A DNA stretch of 34,713 nucleotides from positions 67,384-102,096 of the forward strand of contig JABDIV010000056.1 in the NCBI GenBank assembly GCA_013003555.1. Reading direction: 5' to 3'. This DNA comes from Flavobacteriaceae bacterium. GTDB taxonomy: Bacteria > Bacteroidota > Bacteroidia > Flavobacteriales > Flavobacteriaceae. Shown here one piece after another: positions 14,305-23,263 of this stretch. Each line of letters starts with the position of its first letter. Within the stretch, counting starts at the first letter, position 1. The translations under genes were made by a program, and so were the position numbers. The notes under the pieces were generated by a model. The model was given only the letters and a program-made list of their open reading frames with translations, did not search any database and was not told the DNA's origin.

Positions 14305-15678
14305 GTGCTAAAACAATATACAAGCGAATTTAATTACAACTTAAAATTAGCAACGCCTGTCATTCTCGGCATGCTCGGTCATACTTTTGTCGGCCTGATC
14401 GATAATATTATGGTTGGCCAGTTGGGTTCGGCTGAGTTGGCTGCAGTTTCCCTGGGAAATAGTTTTATTTTTATCGCTATGTCATTGGGTATTGGCTTTT
14501 CAACTGCCATAACACCCCTGGTTGCCGAAGCCGATTCATCGAACGATTTTAAAAGTGGTAAGACATCTTTTAAACACGGCTTGTTTCTGTGTACTTCCCT
14601 CGGCGTACTGTTATTCCTGCTGATATTGATACTAAAACCTTTAATGGATCTTATGGATCAACCTGAGGAGGTAGTTGTATTAGCAAAACCCTATCTCGAT
14701 ATTGTGGCCTTTTCACTTATTCCCTTAATAATCTTTCAGGCTTTCAAGCAATTTAGTGATGGATTATCAATGACAAAATATCCCATGTATGCAACCATCG
14801 TAGCTAATGTGATCAATGTAATTCTGAATTATGCATTGATTTTTGGGAAATTCGGTTTTCCTAAATTGGGTATCGTCGGAGCTGCAATCGGGACAATGAT
14901 CGCACGGATTGTAATGTTATTCTTTTTGTGGTGGTTGCTTAAAAATCATGAAAAGTCGCGCAATTATGTAACCCAGATAAAGGTATTTGTCCTTGAGAAC
15001 CGCATGATAAAAAAATTGATTAATCTCGGCTTTCCCAGTGCTATGCAGATGTTTTTCGAGGTAGCTGTTTTTACCGCGGCCATTTGGCTTAGTGGATTGT
15101 TAGGGAAAAATGCCCAGGCTGCAAATCAAATCGCTCTAAACCTGGCATCAATGACATTTATGGTGGCCATTGGTCTTAGCGTAGCAGCCATGATACGAGT
15201 TGGGAATCAAAAGGGATTACGAAACTATGTAGATCTCAGACGAATCGCCCGTTCTATATTCCTGATGGGATTGGGATTCGCCTTGATATTTGCCCTTTTC
15301 TTCCTGATTTTTCATAATCAATTACCGAAGATCTATGTCGATCTTGACGATGTGAATAATTTTGCCGATACATCTGAGGTGGTCGCAATTGCAGCTCAGC
15401 TTCTTCTGGCGGCCGCTATTTTTCAAATGAGTGATAGTTTGCAGGTCATGGTATTAGGCGCGCTAAGAGGGCTTCAGGATGTCCGAATTCCAACGCTAAT
15501 CACCTTTGTGTCCTATTGGATGATAGGATTTCCCGTTAGTTATTTTTTGGGTGACGAAGACGCCCTGGGAAGTTTCGGGATTTGGATAGGATTATTGGTC
15601 GGACTCACTTCTGCCGGAATTTTGCTCTATCTGCGGTTTGATTATCTTACAAAACGATTAATTTCGCAAAAACAATAA
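14305..15678 (+). CDS. MATE family efflux transporter
   Basis: This 457-residue, twelve-helix antiporter of the multidrug and toxic compound extrusion family uses a sodium or proton gradient to export organic cations or other small molecules. Family segments are PVILGMLGHTFVGLIDNIMVGQLG in helix 1, AAVSLGNSFIFIAMSLGIGFSTAI in helix 2, and the internal repeat beginning LINLGFPSAMQMFFEV near residue 240. There is no ATG before helix 1. GTG 14305 (reading LKQYTSEFNYNLKLATP) fits the family N-terminus; TTG 14269 would add twelve residues. The roughly 310-base upstream region carries paired dyads suggesting a dedicated repressor. Substrate unknown. Confidence 0.93.
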   Translation: MLKQYTSEFNYNLKLATPVILGMLGHTFVGLIDNIMVGQLGSAELAAVSLGNSFIFIAMSLGIGFSTAITPLVAEADSSNDFKSGKTSFKHGLFLCTSLGVLLFLLILILKPLMDLMDQPEEVVVLAKPYLDIVAFSLIPLIIFQAFKQFSDGLSMTKYPMYATIVANVINVILNYALIFGKFGFPKLGIVGAAIGTMIARIVMLFFLWWLLKNHEKSRNYVTQIKVFVLENRMIKKLINLGFPSAMQMFFEVAVFTAAIWLSGLLGKNAQAANQIALNLASMTFMVAIGLSVAAMIRVGNQKGLRNYVDLRRIARSIFLMGLGFALIFALFFLIFHNQLPKIYVDLDDVNNFADTSEVVAIAAQLLLAAAIFQMSDSLQVMVLGALRGLQDVRIPTLITFVSYWMIGFPVSYFLGDEDALGSFGIWIGLLVGLTSAGILLYLRFDYLTKRLISQKQ

Positions 15679-15685
15679 TCGGAAT

Positions 15686-15916
15686 ATGGATTTTCCAAAA
15701 TTTATTCTCGGTGATAACACCGATTGTCCCGAGGCCATTTTTATCATTCACACTGAATTTCCAAGATTTATTATAAATCTGGAAAACGATCAGATCAAAT
15801 GGCTGGAAGAGTTCGATTCGCAGGATGAGAAGGATTTACTCAGTGAAACAGAAGGTCTGATCGAAGAAGCTTCAAGATTCTATGATCGGGAGGTTTCACG
15901 ATACAATGAAGATTGA
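15686..15916 (+). CDS. Small acidic conserved protein, unknown function
   Basis: This 76-residue soluble acidic protein sits 7 bases after the MATE gene and 3 bases before the PAP2 gene, so it is part of the operon. It opens MDFPKFILGDNTDCPEAIFIIHTEFPRFII, a pattern suggesting a small alpha/beta fold, and ends in a predicted helix (ETEGLIEEASRFYDREV). I recognise it only as the kind of small hypothetical protein conserved in Flavobacteriaceae. No signal peptide or membrane helix. Confidence 0.8.
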   Translation: MDFPKFILGDNTDCPEAIFIIHTEFPRFIINLENDQIKWLEEFDSQDEKDLLSETEGLIEEASRFYDREVSRYNED

Positions 15917-15919
15917 TAA

Positions 15920-16489
15920 ATGATCGAACGTATATTACAATATGATAAGGAGTTGTTTCTCTTTTTGAACAATTTAGGTTCTGCAGCCTGGGATGATTTC
16001 TGGCTGGTAGTCACCAACAAGTTTACCTTTATTCCACTTTATGCGCTGCTAGTTTTTTTAATATACCGAAAATTAGGACTGAAATACCTACTGCTACTGA
16101 TTCTGGTCATCGCTGCCATGATAACGTTTACCGACCAGATTACCAATGTTTTTAAAGCTGGCTTCGAACGAGTGAGACCATGTCGTGATGAAGATGTGAT
16201 GGATTTGATGCGTTATATAGCCGATCGCTGCGGTCGCTTTGGTTTCTTTTCAGGACATTCTTCAAATTCAATGGCGGCTGCCGTATTTGCGGGACTACTG
16301 CTGCGAACACATTATAAGTATCTCATTTTTATTTTGTTGTTCTGGAGTGCTCTTGTCGCTTATAGCCGAATTTATGTGGGGGTGCATTTCCCCTTAGATA
16401 TCTTCTTCGGAATGATCTTCGGAGCTATCTCCGGCTATTTGTTTTATAAATTACAAGGGATTCTGAGAAAACGCTTTATTTCTTCCTAA
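15920..16489 (+). CDS. PAP2 family membrane phosphatase
   Basis: This 189-residue membrane protein has about five helices and the three-part PAP2 active site: KAGFERVRP (K-x6-RP) near residue 76, FSGHSSN near 112 with the PSGH-equivalent His, and SRIYVGVHFPLD (SR-x5-H-x3-D) near 153. Relatives dephosphorylate undecaprenyl diphosphate, lipid A or phosphatidylglycerol phosphate at the periplasmic face. The position next to lipid-linked sugar genes favours undecaprenyl or lipid A substrates; this is an inference. Its 3' end overlaps the convergent GT39 gene by 14 bases. Confidence 0.92.
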   Translation: MIERILQYDKELFLFLNNLGSAAWDDFWLVVTNKFTFIPLYALLVFLIYRKLGLKYLLLLILVIAAMITFTDQITNVFKAGFERVRPCRDEDVMDLMRYIADRCGRFGFFSGHSSNSMAAAVFAGLLLRTHYKYLIFILLFWSALVAYSRIYVGVHFPLDIFFGMIFGAISGYLFYKLQGILRKRFISS

Positions 16490-18107
16490 GCCTGTAAAGC
16501 GAATTACGCAATCTCGATTTATAGCTTTTACTATCTTCTGAAACTATGTTGAGGTCATAGGTTCGTATGAATTCGATATCATATCTGCTGTTTAAAAATG
16601 AAATGCTTTCTTCATTGTTAACGCCTGTTAGAAGCATGAATTCCGCATTATCTGCTAACCGATTCATATCTGAAAGGTCGATTGCCGGAATGCGATCGCC
16701 AAATTGCCAGATCATCTCTGGCGAAATCCCCTCTGATTTGTAAAGATTTTGGTTTGATGCCTGAAGCTCTGATCTTAATTTGGAAATGGGCCTATAATTA
16801 TCACTCTTGAGATAGCCGCTCATCGGACTAATAAAAAGAAACGCGATTAAAACGAAGGCGACCAACCAATATAAACCATCAACCATCCGTCTGCCAATTA
16901 GCGAACGAATTAAAAAAATGCCTAAAACAACCATCAGAATTGAAACGAAGCCAAAAAAGACCCAGTTTACTGCCGCGTTATCCTTGAGAAAAAAATACCC
17001 ACCCACCGGGAAGGCAAGGCAAATAAACGCGATTAGACCAAAATGTAACTGCATCGGGACCTTTTCCACCTTTGAAGGTAGCGACGTATAGGTCTTTATC
17101 ATATAATTCACATAAAATCCCGTATTCAAAGCTAAGGGGATTAGCACTGGCATCAGGTATCGCGATTTTTTCTCCGGGATTACCGATAGTAAAATCACAG
17201 CAATGATAGTCCAATAAAAAGTGAGTTTATAGGCTTTTAAATTCGATACTCTTGATTTCATGTATGGATAGAGCAATCCCATAAATGCCGGGATAGTCCA
17301 GATGCCGCTTTGGGTAAAAAAACTCCAGTAATAATAAAAGGGTCTGACATTGTAATTCGCCCAATTGGTTGTTTCTTTTGAAGCCATCGCCTGAAAACTT
17401 TCCGGATCCATGATTCGAACGTATAAATACCACCAACCTCCAATTATCAAAGCGATTATAAGAACTGAGAACAAAGAAAAAAGTTTAACTTTTAGCAATC
17501 TGTATCTGTAGCTCAACCCGAAAGCGATAAGGAAGGGGAGTAGTAGGGCATAGAGCGATATAGGTCCTTTCGATAAAATAGAGGCTCCAATAAAAAGGCC
17601 TGCCAGCAAGGTATGTTTCCAATAACCTCGTTCTTTTATCAGCAGCATAAAAATATTAAATACCCCAAGACACATAAAGCCGTGAGTATAAATATCCCAG
17701 GGCGCTTCGATTACGATCGCGAGAATATAAAAAGATGTCAGGGCAATAAGCGCATTGATAAGTGATCCCCTGGAATTGCCGGTAATTCGTTTGCTGAAGA
17801 AATAGATGAACAGCCCAATGACACTTACCATGATAATTCCCGGCAGTCGAATGAAGATCACCTGTTTCATCCCAAAAACCATCATGAATATAGCGGTAAT
17901 CCAGGTTGGTAATGGCGGCTTTTGATATCGGGGTTCACCATTCATGGTAGTAAGCAGCCAATTACCCTCATCGATCATTTCACGCGCTGTTATGAAATTT
18001 CGGGCCTCCATGATACTGACCTCCAGAAAATTGAAACTCACCCCGAGCATGAGCACCGCCAGGGTTACAATAGTCAAGACTGGCCTTTTTTCAAATATCC
18101 CGATCAT
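16476..18107 (-). CDS. GT39/ArnT-like membrane glycosyltransferase
   Basis: This 543-residue protein has about eleven or more membrane helices and a periplasmic C-terminal domain, the architecture of C-type glycosyltransferases that use polyprenyl-phosphate sugars. The first periplasmic loop shows MEARNFITAREM with the catalytic-type acidic residue, then NGEPRYQKPPLPTW, a signature of the ArnT/PMT-like family. A SKGPISLYALLLPFL segment follows. It would transfer a sugar from the carrier onto lipid A, another lipid or protein at the periplasmic face. It is the last gene of the minus-strand operon; its start overlaps the Lab_N gene by 17 bases. Confidence 0.88.
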   Translation of the reverse strand: MIGIFEKRPVLTIVTLAVLMLGVSFNFLEVSIMEARNFITAREMIDEGNWLLTTMNGEPRYQKPPLPTWITAIFMMVFGMKQVIFIRLPGIIMVSVIGLFIYFFSKRITGNSRGSLINALIALTSFYILAIVIEAPWDIYTHGFMCLGVFNIFMLLIKERGYWKHTLLAGLFIGASILSKGPISLYALLLPFLIAFGLSYRYRLLKVKLFSLFSVLIIALIIGGWWYLYVRIMDPESFQAMASKETTNWANYNVRPFYYYWSFFTQSGIWTIPAFMGLLYPYMKSRVSNLKAYKLTFYWTIIAVILLSVIPEKKSRYLMPVLIPLALNTGFYVNYMIKTYTSLPSKVEKVPMQLHFGLIAFICLAFPVGGYFFLKDNAAVNWVFFGFVSILMVVLGIFLIRSLIGRRMVDGLYWLVAFVLIAFLFISPMSGYLKSDNYRPISKLRSELQASNQNLYKSEGISPEMIWQFGDRIPAIDLSDMNRLADNAEFMLLTGVNNEESISFLNSRYDIEFIRTYDLNIVSEDSKSYKSRLRNSLYRLRKK

Positions 18108-18723
18108 TTTGCTTATGTAAAAGAATTAGATTTCTAATATAGATCACCGAACCCAGTAAATGACCTACAAATAACACGGGATCGAGACGATTAATGGCAT
18201 AGATGAGAATGAGAATTGATCCTACTAGACTGAGGAGCCAAAACCCCATAGGTAACGATGATGTTTTTTGATACTCGGAATACAGCCATTGATAAACAAA
18301 TCGCAGTGTAAAAACCACCTGTGAAACTATGCCAAGCCAAAGTAACCACAACGGGATCGCCTCATTTCTGAACAACAGGTCTTTATCGATGACATTGTTG
18401 TTGTAATAGTAAATGACGATAAAGGTCGGAACGAGATATAAAAGTGTTCGTATCGTCCAATGGATCTTTTTCCATTGGCCTTGCAGTTGCAGGTTCCGGA
18501 TGTAGATAAAGTAGGTAAGCGTCTGCCCCAGCATAATGGCGAAATCATTACGCAGGTAACCATAAATAAAAAGCAGGAACGAGGCGATTAAACTTAAGGT
18601 CCAGAATAATGTCGGGGTGATGACTCGTCGTTGTTTTTCAGATGTGATCCATTGCACAACAAGACGAGACGAGAACAGTATTTGTGCGATAAAACCAATG
18701 CTATATATCAGCCAATCACTCAT
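18091..18723 (-). CDS. Lab_N (lipid-A-disaccharide synthase N-terminal-like) membrane protein, 3+1+3 helices
   Basis: This 210-residue protein has seven predicted helices arranged as two similar halves around a central helix. The first half has SSRLVVQWITSE, FWTLSLIASFLLFIYG, and YFIYIRNLQL. The second repeats these as TLRFVYQWLYSE, FWLLSLVGSILILIYA, and SVIYIRNLIL. Each half matches the Lab_N domain (PF07578), named after an N-terminal extension of some LpxB enzymes, but no LpxB catalytic domain is present. It lies between a DPM1-like GT2 and a GT39 gene, overlapping the latter and touching the former (TAATG), so it probably works in the same pathway, perhaps in lipid-linked sugar translocation. 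Confidence 0.9.
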   Translation of the reverse strand: MSDWLIYSIGFIAQILFSSRLVVQWITSEKQRRVITPTLFWTLSLIASFLLFIYGYLRNDFAIMLGQTLTYFIYIRNLQLQGQWKKIHWTIRTLLYLVPTFIVIYYYNNNVIDKDLLFRNEAIPLWLLWLGIVSQVVFTLRFVYQWLYSEYQKTSSLPMGFWLLSLVGSILILIYAINRLDPVLFVGHLLGSVIYIRNLILLHKQNDRDI

Positions 18724-19436
18724 TAACCTTTTTTAGCTATGGTATAATTGATGTATTTTTTCTTCATCCACAGGTAAGCAAAACAATCGCTGAGCGGCCC
18801 AAATAATCGATTCCACAACCCGAATTTTGCCTGCCCGGCAATGCGCGGGTAATGCCTGACCGGAATTTGAATGATCCGTCCATTCTGAAGTAAAATCATG
18901 GCCGGAAGAAAGCGATGCAATCCCCTGAACATAGGAATTCGCTTAGCATATTCGGTCTTTATTATTTTTAACGGGCAACCCGTATCATCCATGCCGTCAT
19001 GTGTGAATGCCCTGCGAATACCATTCGCGATTTTCGAAGACATATTTTTAACGAATGAATCCTTTCTGCTGGCCCGAACGCCGGTAACCAGTTCATGGTT
19101 ATCGATATGTTCCAGGAGCAGATTGAAGTCCTCAGGATTGGTCTGCAAATCGGCATCTATATATCCGACTAAATCGCTTCGTGTATGATCAAATCCCGCT
19201 TTTATCGCCGCACTTAGCCCTCTGTTTTCAGCAAACTGAATAAAGGAGAAATTTGGTTGCCGTTTACAGATTGTTTCGATAAGTTCCTGACTGCCGTCCT
19301 TCGATCCGTCATTTACGAATAATACACCGCAGGGCACACTCGCTATCTTCGAATAGGCGGCCATTACTTTTTCGACTCGTTCAAGATTTTCTTCTTCGTT
19401 GTAAACAGGAATTACGATGGTTAACTTAAAGAACAT
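18723..19436 (-). CDS. DPM1/ArnC-like family 2 glycosyltransferase
   Basis: This 237-residue GT2 enzyme shows KLTIVIPVYNEEENL at the start, FVNDGSKDGS near residue 42, ENRGLSAAIKAGF near 72, and VGYIDADLQTNPED with the DxD metal motif near 90. RHYPRIAGQAKFGLWNR lies near 195-210, typical of enzymes that load a sugar onto polyprenyl phosphate. There are no C-terminal membrane helices, so it is a soluble or peripheral, DPM1-type member. ATG 19436 is preferred to a GTG six codons upstream. It most likely produces the lipid-linked sugar donor used by the flanking GT39 enzymes; the sugar is unknown. Confidence 0.9.
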   Translation of the reverse strand: MFFKLTIVIPVYNEEENLERVEKVMAAYSKIASVPCGVLFVNDGSKDGSQELIETICKRQPNFSFIQFAENRGLSAAIKAGFDHTRSDLVGYIDADLQTNPEDFNLLLEHIDNHELVTGVRASRKDSFVKNMSSKIANGIRRAFTHDGMDDTGCPLKIIKTEYAKRIPMFRGLHRFLPAMILLQNGRIIQIPVRHYPRIAGQAKFGLWNRLFGPLSDCFAYLWMKKKYINYTIAKKG

Positions 19437-19461
19437 AGATTGGTTTTCGATCACAAAAGTA

Positions 19462-21096
19462 TTAATAAAATACTAGCCATTTATCAAAATCGACCATTTG
19501 AAGACCTCTGTTTTCAAATAACCGTAAGCTCTCAATATTATCGCCTCGACGCCGTACAAGAAGAACAACGGGTTCATTCAACAGGCTGTCCAGGGTTTTA
19601 AGTTCGTTTTCATTTTGTATGTCGACCATATATTTTTCCCAATTATCATCACCTTGAAAACGGGTATCTCGTTGAACGGTGTTATGACCAAAGTTCAGGG
19701 TGGTGATCGGTTTGTTCAAATAAAATGAGGTAGATGGCAGCAAATAATTATGGACGATAACAGGCCTGTGCCTTAGGTCGTCCCGACTTTCAATAAACGA
19801 GGTGACACGCTTTATCGAATTGATATAAAGGTCATTCTTTTGAAAGAATAACGTGCTTCCGAACAACATCACCAGTCCGAATATTATCGAAAGTCCTCCA
19901 AAACGTAAGGTTTTATCTGTTGATTTGTTTTGGATGAGATATATGGATATCGCTGTGCCAATCAATAACGCCCACACCAACCAATAATTAAGAGAATATT
20001 TCGAATCGATTATTGGCAAAATCATCAAAATTATTAATAGGATGATGGACAAACTACTAAGAATTATTGAATTCAAGCGACTTTCAGCAGCCGTCATTTC
20101 ATCAATGCTCTCAGCAGCTAAAAGAGATACAAAGAGTGAAACTGGCAGTATGTAAAGAATGAGTTTTGTGCTGAATAAACTGAAAATAAGAACGATCAGC
20201 AACAGGTTAATGACCAGTAACGATCTCGTTTTGTCTGCTTTCGGACGCGATTTATTAAAAGCGCTTTTGATCAATGGCCACAACCAGGGTAATATTGATA
20301 ATGGCAGAAGGACCAGGTAAAACCAAAAGGGTTTTGAACGATTGTATGATTTCGATTTAATGCGCCTCAGAATTTGTTCATCCAGAAAATATTCAAGCAT
20401 ATTTGGATGATCTTTTATGAGGATGAGGACCCAGGCTGCCGATAATCCAAGAAATATCAAAAGGCCAAGCACGCTGTGGAAACTAAATTTGATTTTTATT
20501 TTAAAAATAATGGCATGACTAACCAAAAATATTATCGGAAACAACAAGCCTACAGGCCCCTTTATATTCATGATAATACCTAAGGAAGCATAGAAGAGAT
20601 AGAGCCACACAATGTTCTTAGAATGTTTTAAGCGGAGCCAGAAGAAGATGCTAAAAAGCACGGTAGTATTTAAATAGGCATCGGTTGTGAGGTTTCTTAC
20701 CGAAATGAGTACCAAAGGAATTGAGAAGTAAATCAACGACGCCAGCATTGCTTTTTCCCGATCATAAAGCAAGAGTCGTGCAATTTTAAAGACCAGGATC
20801 AATTGTATGATCAATGCCAGCTGCATAAAGAAACGCGCCCCAAATTCGTTAAATCCAAACAGTTTATAACCCAGTGCAGTAATTTGATAGGTTAAGGGTG
20901 GTTTATGATAATGATAAACACCCAGCAGAGTAGGGTTAAGATAATCACCGCTTATGGCCATTTCTTTACCGATCTGTGCATATCGGCTTTCGCTGGTTTC
21001 TGTCAGTCCCCAACTGCCCAATCCGATTAAGGAAGACAGGAAAACAACAGATAAAACGATAAGTATAAAATAACGATTGATTAACAGGTTGGTCAT
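19462..21096 (-). CDS. GT39/ArnT-like membrane glycosyltransferase, second copy
   Basis: This 544-residue multi-pass membrane protein has a C-terminal periplasmic domain. The first periplasmic loop holds LTETSESRYAQIGKEM with the catalytic-type acidic residues, followed by YHYHKPPLTYQI, the ArnT/PMT-like signature. It is the first gene of the operon, followed by the DPM1-like GT2 after 25 bases. ATG 21096 is chosen because a -7 box (21142-21149) lies downstream of the alternative TTG at 21165. The motif order is the same as in the second GT39 gene at 16476 but the sequences differ widely, so two acceptors or two linkages are likely. Confidence 0.88.
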   Translation of the reverse strand: MTNLLINRYFILIVLSVVFLSSLIGLGSWGLTETSESRYAQIGKEMAISGDYLNPTLLGVYHYHKPPLTYQITALGYKLFGFNEFGARFFMQLALIIQLILVFKIARLLLYDREKAMLASLIYFSIPLVLISVRNLTTDAYLNTTVLFSIFFWLRLKHSKNIVWLYLFYASLGIIMNIKGPVGLLFPIIFLVSHAIIFKIKIKFSFHSVLGLLIFLGLSAAWVLILIKDHPNMLEYFLDEQILRRIKSKSYNRSKPFWFYLVLLPLSILPWLWPLIKSAFNKSRPKADKTRSLLVINLLLIVLIFSLFSTKLILYILPVSLFVSLLAAESIDEMTAAESRLNSIILSSLSIILLIILMILPIIDSKYSLNYWLVWALLIGTAISIYLIQNKSTDKTLRFGGLSIIFGLVMLFGSTLFFQKNDLYINSIKRVTSFIESRDDLRHRPVIVHNYLLPSTSFYLNKPITTLNFGHNTVQRDTRFQGDDNWEKYMVDIQNENELKTLDSLLNEPVVLLVRRRGDNIESLRLFENRGLQMVDFDKWLVFY

Positions 21097-21141
21097 AAAC
21101 CGCTGTATTTTACTTGTTGAGTTAGGATTTGATAAGCGGTT

Positions 21142-21149
21142 CAAAAATA
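21142..21149 (-). promoter_or_regulatory. -7 box (TATTTTTG) for the GT39 operon
   Basis: Exact TAnnTTTG on the minus strand, 45 bases upstream of ATG 21096. No -33 TTG at the normal spacing. Confidence 0.45.
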
Positions 21150-21249
21150 TGCTTTTTGCTCCCAAGATTTTACATCAGCTCGACAATTTTTTAACATTCA
21201 ATACCCACATTTGCTGGAAATGAATTTAATTTGCAGAAAATAATTGTAC

Positions 21250-22197
21250 ATGACAATTTTGGTTACCGGTGTAGCGGGTTTTATAGGTTCTCATACGGCT
21301 GAAAGGCTTTTAGATTTGGGGCATAAGGTTATCGGTGTTGATAATTTTTCCGATTATTATGATGTTAATCTTAAAAGGATGAATGCTCAAGCCGTAATGG
21401 ATAAGGGAGGTGAAATCCTGGAATTGGACCTGCGTTCGAAAGAATCGTATTCGAAATTGCCGGATGAGGTCGATTTCATTTTTCATTATGCTGCCCAGCC
21501 CGGAATTTCAGCAAGTTCGAGTTTTGAAGATTATTTGACCAACAATGTTATCGGGACCAAAAATTTGATAGATTATGCACTTGAACTACCAGGTTTAAGG
21601 CTATTTGTAAACATTGGAACATCCTCCATTTATGGTTTGGAGGCGACATACCCAGAACATGTTGCACCTAAGCCGGCGTCATTTTACGGGGTAACCAAAT
21701 TGGCCGCCGAACAGCTGGTGCTTCAAAAGAGCAGGGAAAAACAGATGTTGGCCTGTTCCTTAAGACTGTATTCGGTTATTGGTCCGCGTGAACGGCCTGA
21801 GAAAATGTATACCAAGTTAATTGCCTGCGGTTTGAACGATGCGTCCTTTCCTTTATACGACGGGAGCGAAAAACATTTGCGTAGTTTCACCTATGTGGGC
21901 GACATCGTCGATGGTGTTGTGAGTGTTATTGGAAAGGATGATCTGGTCGATGGCGAAGTTATCAATTTGGGTACAGAAGCCGAGCATACGACAAAAGAAG
22001 GCATTGAGGCCGTTGAAGCGGTTCTTGGTAAACCGATAAAGATGAATAATATTCCGAAGCGTGCCGGTGACCAGTTACGAACAAAGGCCAATATTGACAA
22101 GGCTCGTAAACTGCTTAATTATAATCCACAAACCACCCTTTTAGAAAGCGTCCGCTTTCAGGTAGACTGGTACATCGAAAATTTCTCAAAGGCTTAA
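21250..22197 (+). CDS. NAD-dependent epimerase/dehydratase (UDP-sugar 4-epimerase type)
   Basis: This 315-residue extended short-chain dehydrogenase has the NAD-binding GVAGFIGSH motif at residues 7-15, DNFSDYYD near 31, and HYAAQPG near 76. A catalytic Ser/Tyr/Lys set follows (GTSSIYG, then SFYGVTKLAAEQ near 140), and the C-terminal RSFTYVGDIVDG and YNPQTTLLESV segments are typical of UDP-glucuronate or UDP-glucose 4-epimerases. The DNFSDYYDVNLK segment resembles UDP-glucuronate 4-epimerases most. It probably supplies a nucleotide sugar for the adjacent glycan genes. ATG 21250 is preferred to TTG 21244. It overlaps the convergent meaB gene by 12 bases. Confidence 0.88.
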   Translation: MTILVTGVAGFIGSHTAERLLDLGHKVIGVDNFSDYYDVNLKRMNAQAVMDKGGEILELDLRSKESYSKLPDEVDFIFHYAAQPGISASSSFEDYLTNNVIGTKNLIDYALELPGLRLFVNIGTSSIYGLEATYPEHVAPKPASFYGVTKLAAEQLVLQKSREKQMLACSLRLYSVIGPRERPEKMYTKLIACGLNDASFPLYDGSEKHLRSFTYVGDIVDGVVSVIGKDDLVDGEVINLGTEAEHTTKEGIEAVEAVLGKPIKMNNIPKRAGDQLRTKANIDKARKLLNYNPQTTLLESVRFQVDWYIENFSKA

Positions 22198-23262
22198 GAG
22201 ATAGGCTGCAGCGGCAAAAGGGGAAGTTTCGTTATTTTCCAGTTTGATTAATTGCTCCCTCAGAGCCCGTTTGATTTCAGGTCTGGAAAAGAAATCTGCT
22301 TTTATTCGCTCTTCTATGGTTTGAATAAGCCAGTATTTATTTTGGTCGTGACGCTTCTCGGCAAAAAAGCCACTTTGGGTCATCGTCGCTTTATATGAAT
22401 CAATCAATTTCCAAATATCGTCTATGCCATCTCCTGTAACTGCCGAACAGGTTAATACTTTAGGTTGCCATTTCGATGCTTTAAGCGGATACAGATGCAA
22501 AGCCCGCTCAAACTCCACCTTGGCACGTTTGGCCGGTTTAATATTATCGCCATCGGCTTTATTGATAACAATGGCATCGGCCATTTCTATAATGCCTCTT
22601 TTAATGCCTTGTAATTCATCCCCGGCTCCAGCGAGTTTTAATAAAAGGAAGAAGTCAACCATGCTATGCACTGCGGTTTCACTTTGACCCACACCGACGG
22701 TTTCAATAAGTATGACATCAAAACCGGCCGCTTCACATAAAATTATGGTTTCACGTGTTTTTCTAGCCACACCGCCCAGAGTTTCACCCGATGCTGATGG
22801 CCGTATATAAGCATTAGGATCTCGCACCAAATCCTCCATTCTTGTTTTATCTCCTAAAATGCTTCCTCTTGAAATTGAGCTGCTGGGATCGACCGCAAGG
22901 ACTGCGACACGAAATCCTTGATCGGTAAGCTGTTTGCCAAATCGCTCTATAAACGTGCTTTTTCCAACACCAGGCACACCGGTTATTCCAATTCGTATGC
23001 TATCCTTTGCCAAAGGAAGACAAGCTTTGATGATCTCGTTCGCCTGATCATAGTGATCCAGGCTTGTACTTTCAACCAGGGTGATGGCGCGACTTAAGGC
23101 AGAAATATCTGCAGCCACTATACCATTAATAAGGTCTTCGGTCGCAGGCATTGAACGCCGCTTTGACTGAATAGATCTAATAACGGCATCATCTGTACTA
23201 TCAACCGATTTAACGCCTTCCTTTTCCTTTAAGGCCGATTTCTTTTTTTTAGGTGTTTTCAA
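22186..23262 (-). CDS. meaB: Methylmalonyl-CoA mutase-associated GTPase MeaB
   Basis: This 358-residue G3E-type GTPase guards and reloads adenosylcobalamin in methylmalonyl-CoA mutase. Motifs: GVPGVGKSTFIERF (Walker A) near residue 98, VLAVDPSSSISRGSILGDKTRM near 122, RPSASGETLGGVARKTRE near 155, an ETVGVGQSE switch near 187, and INKADGDN (NKxD) near 235. No ATG exists at the family N-terminus; TTG 23262 begins the lysine-rich leader usual in flavobacterial MeaB, one base after the DUF2911 stop. The mutase itself is not in the window, but a cobalamin adenosyltransferase lies at 31099. Confidence 0.93.
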   Translation of the reverse strand: MKTPKKKKSALKEKEGVKSVDSTDDAVIRSIQSKRRSMPATEDLINGIVAADISALSRAITLVESTSLDHYDQANEIIKACLPLAKDSIRIGITGVPGVGKSTFIERFGKQLTDQGFRVAVLAVDPSSSISRGSILGDKTRMEDLVRDPNAYIRPSASGETLGGVARKTRETIILCEAAGFDVILIETVGVGQSETAVHSMVDFFLLLKLAGAGDELQGIKRGIIEMADAIVINKADGDNIKPAKRAKVEFERALHLYPLKASKWQPKVLTCSAVTGDGIDDIWKLIDSYKATMTQSGFFAEKRHDQNKYWLIQTIEERIKADFFSRPEIKRALREQLIKLENNETSPFAAAAYLLSL

Positions 23263-23263
23263 T

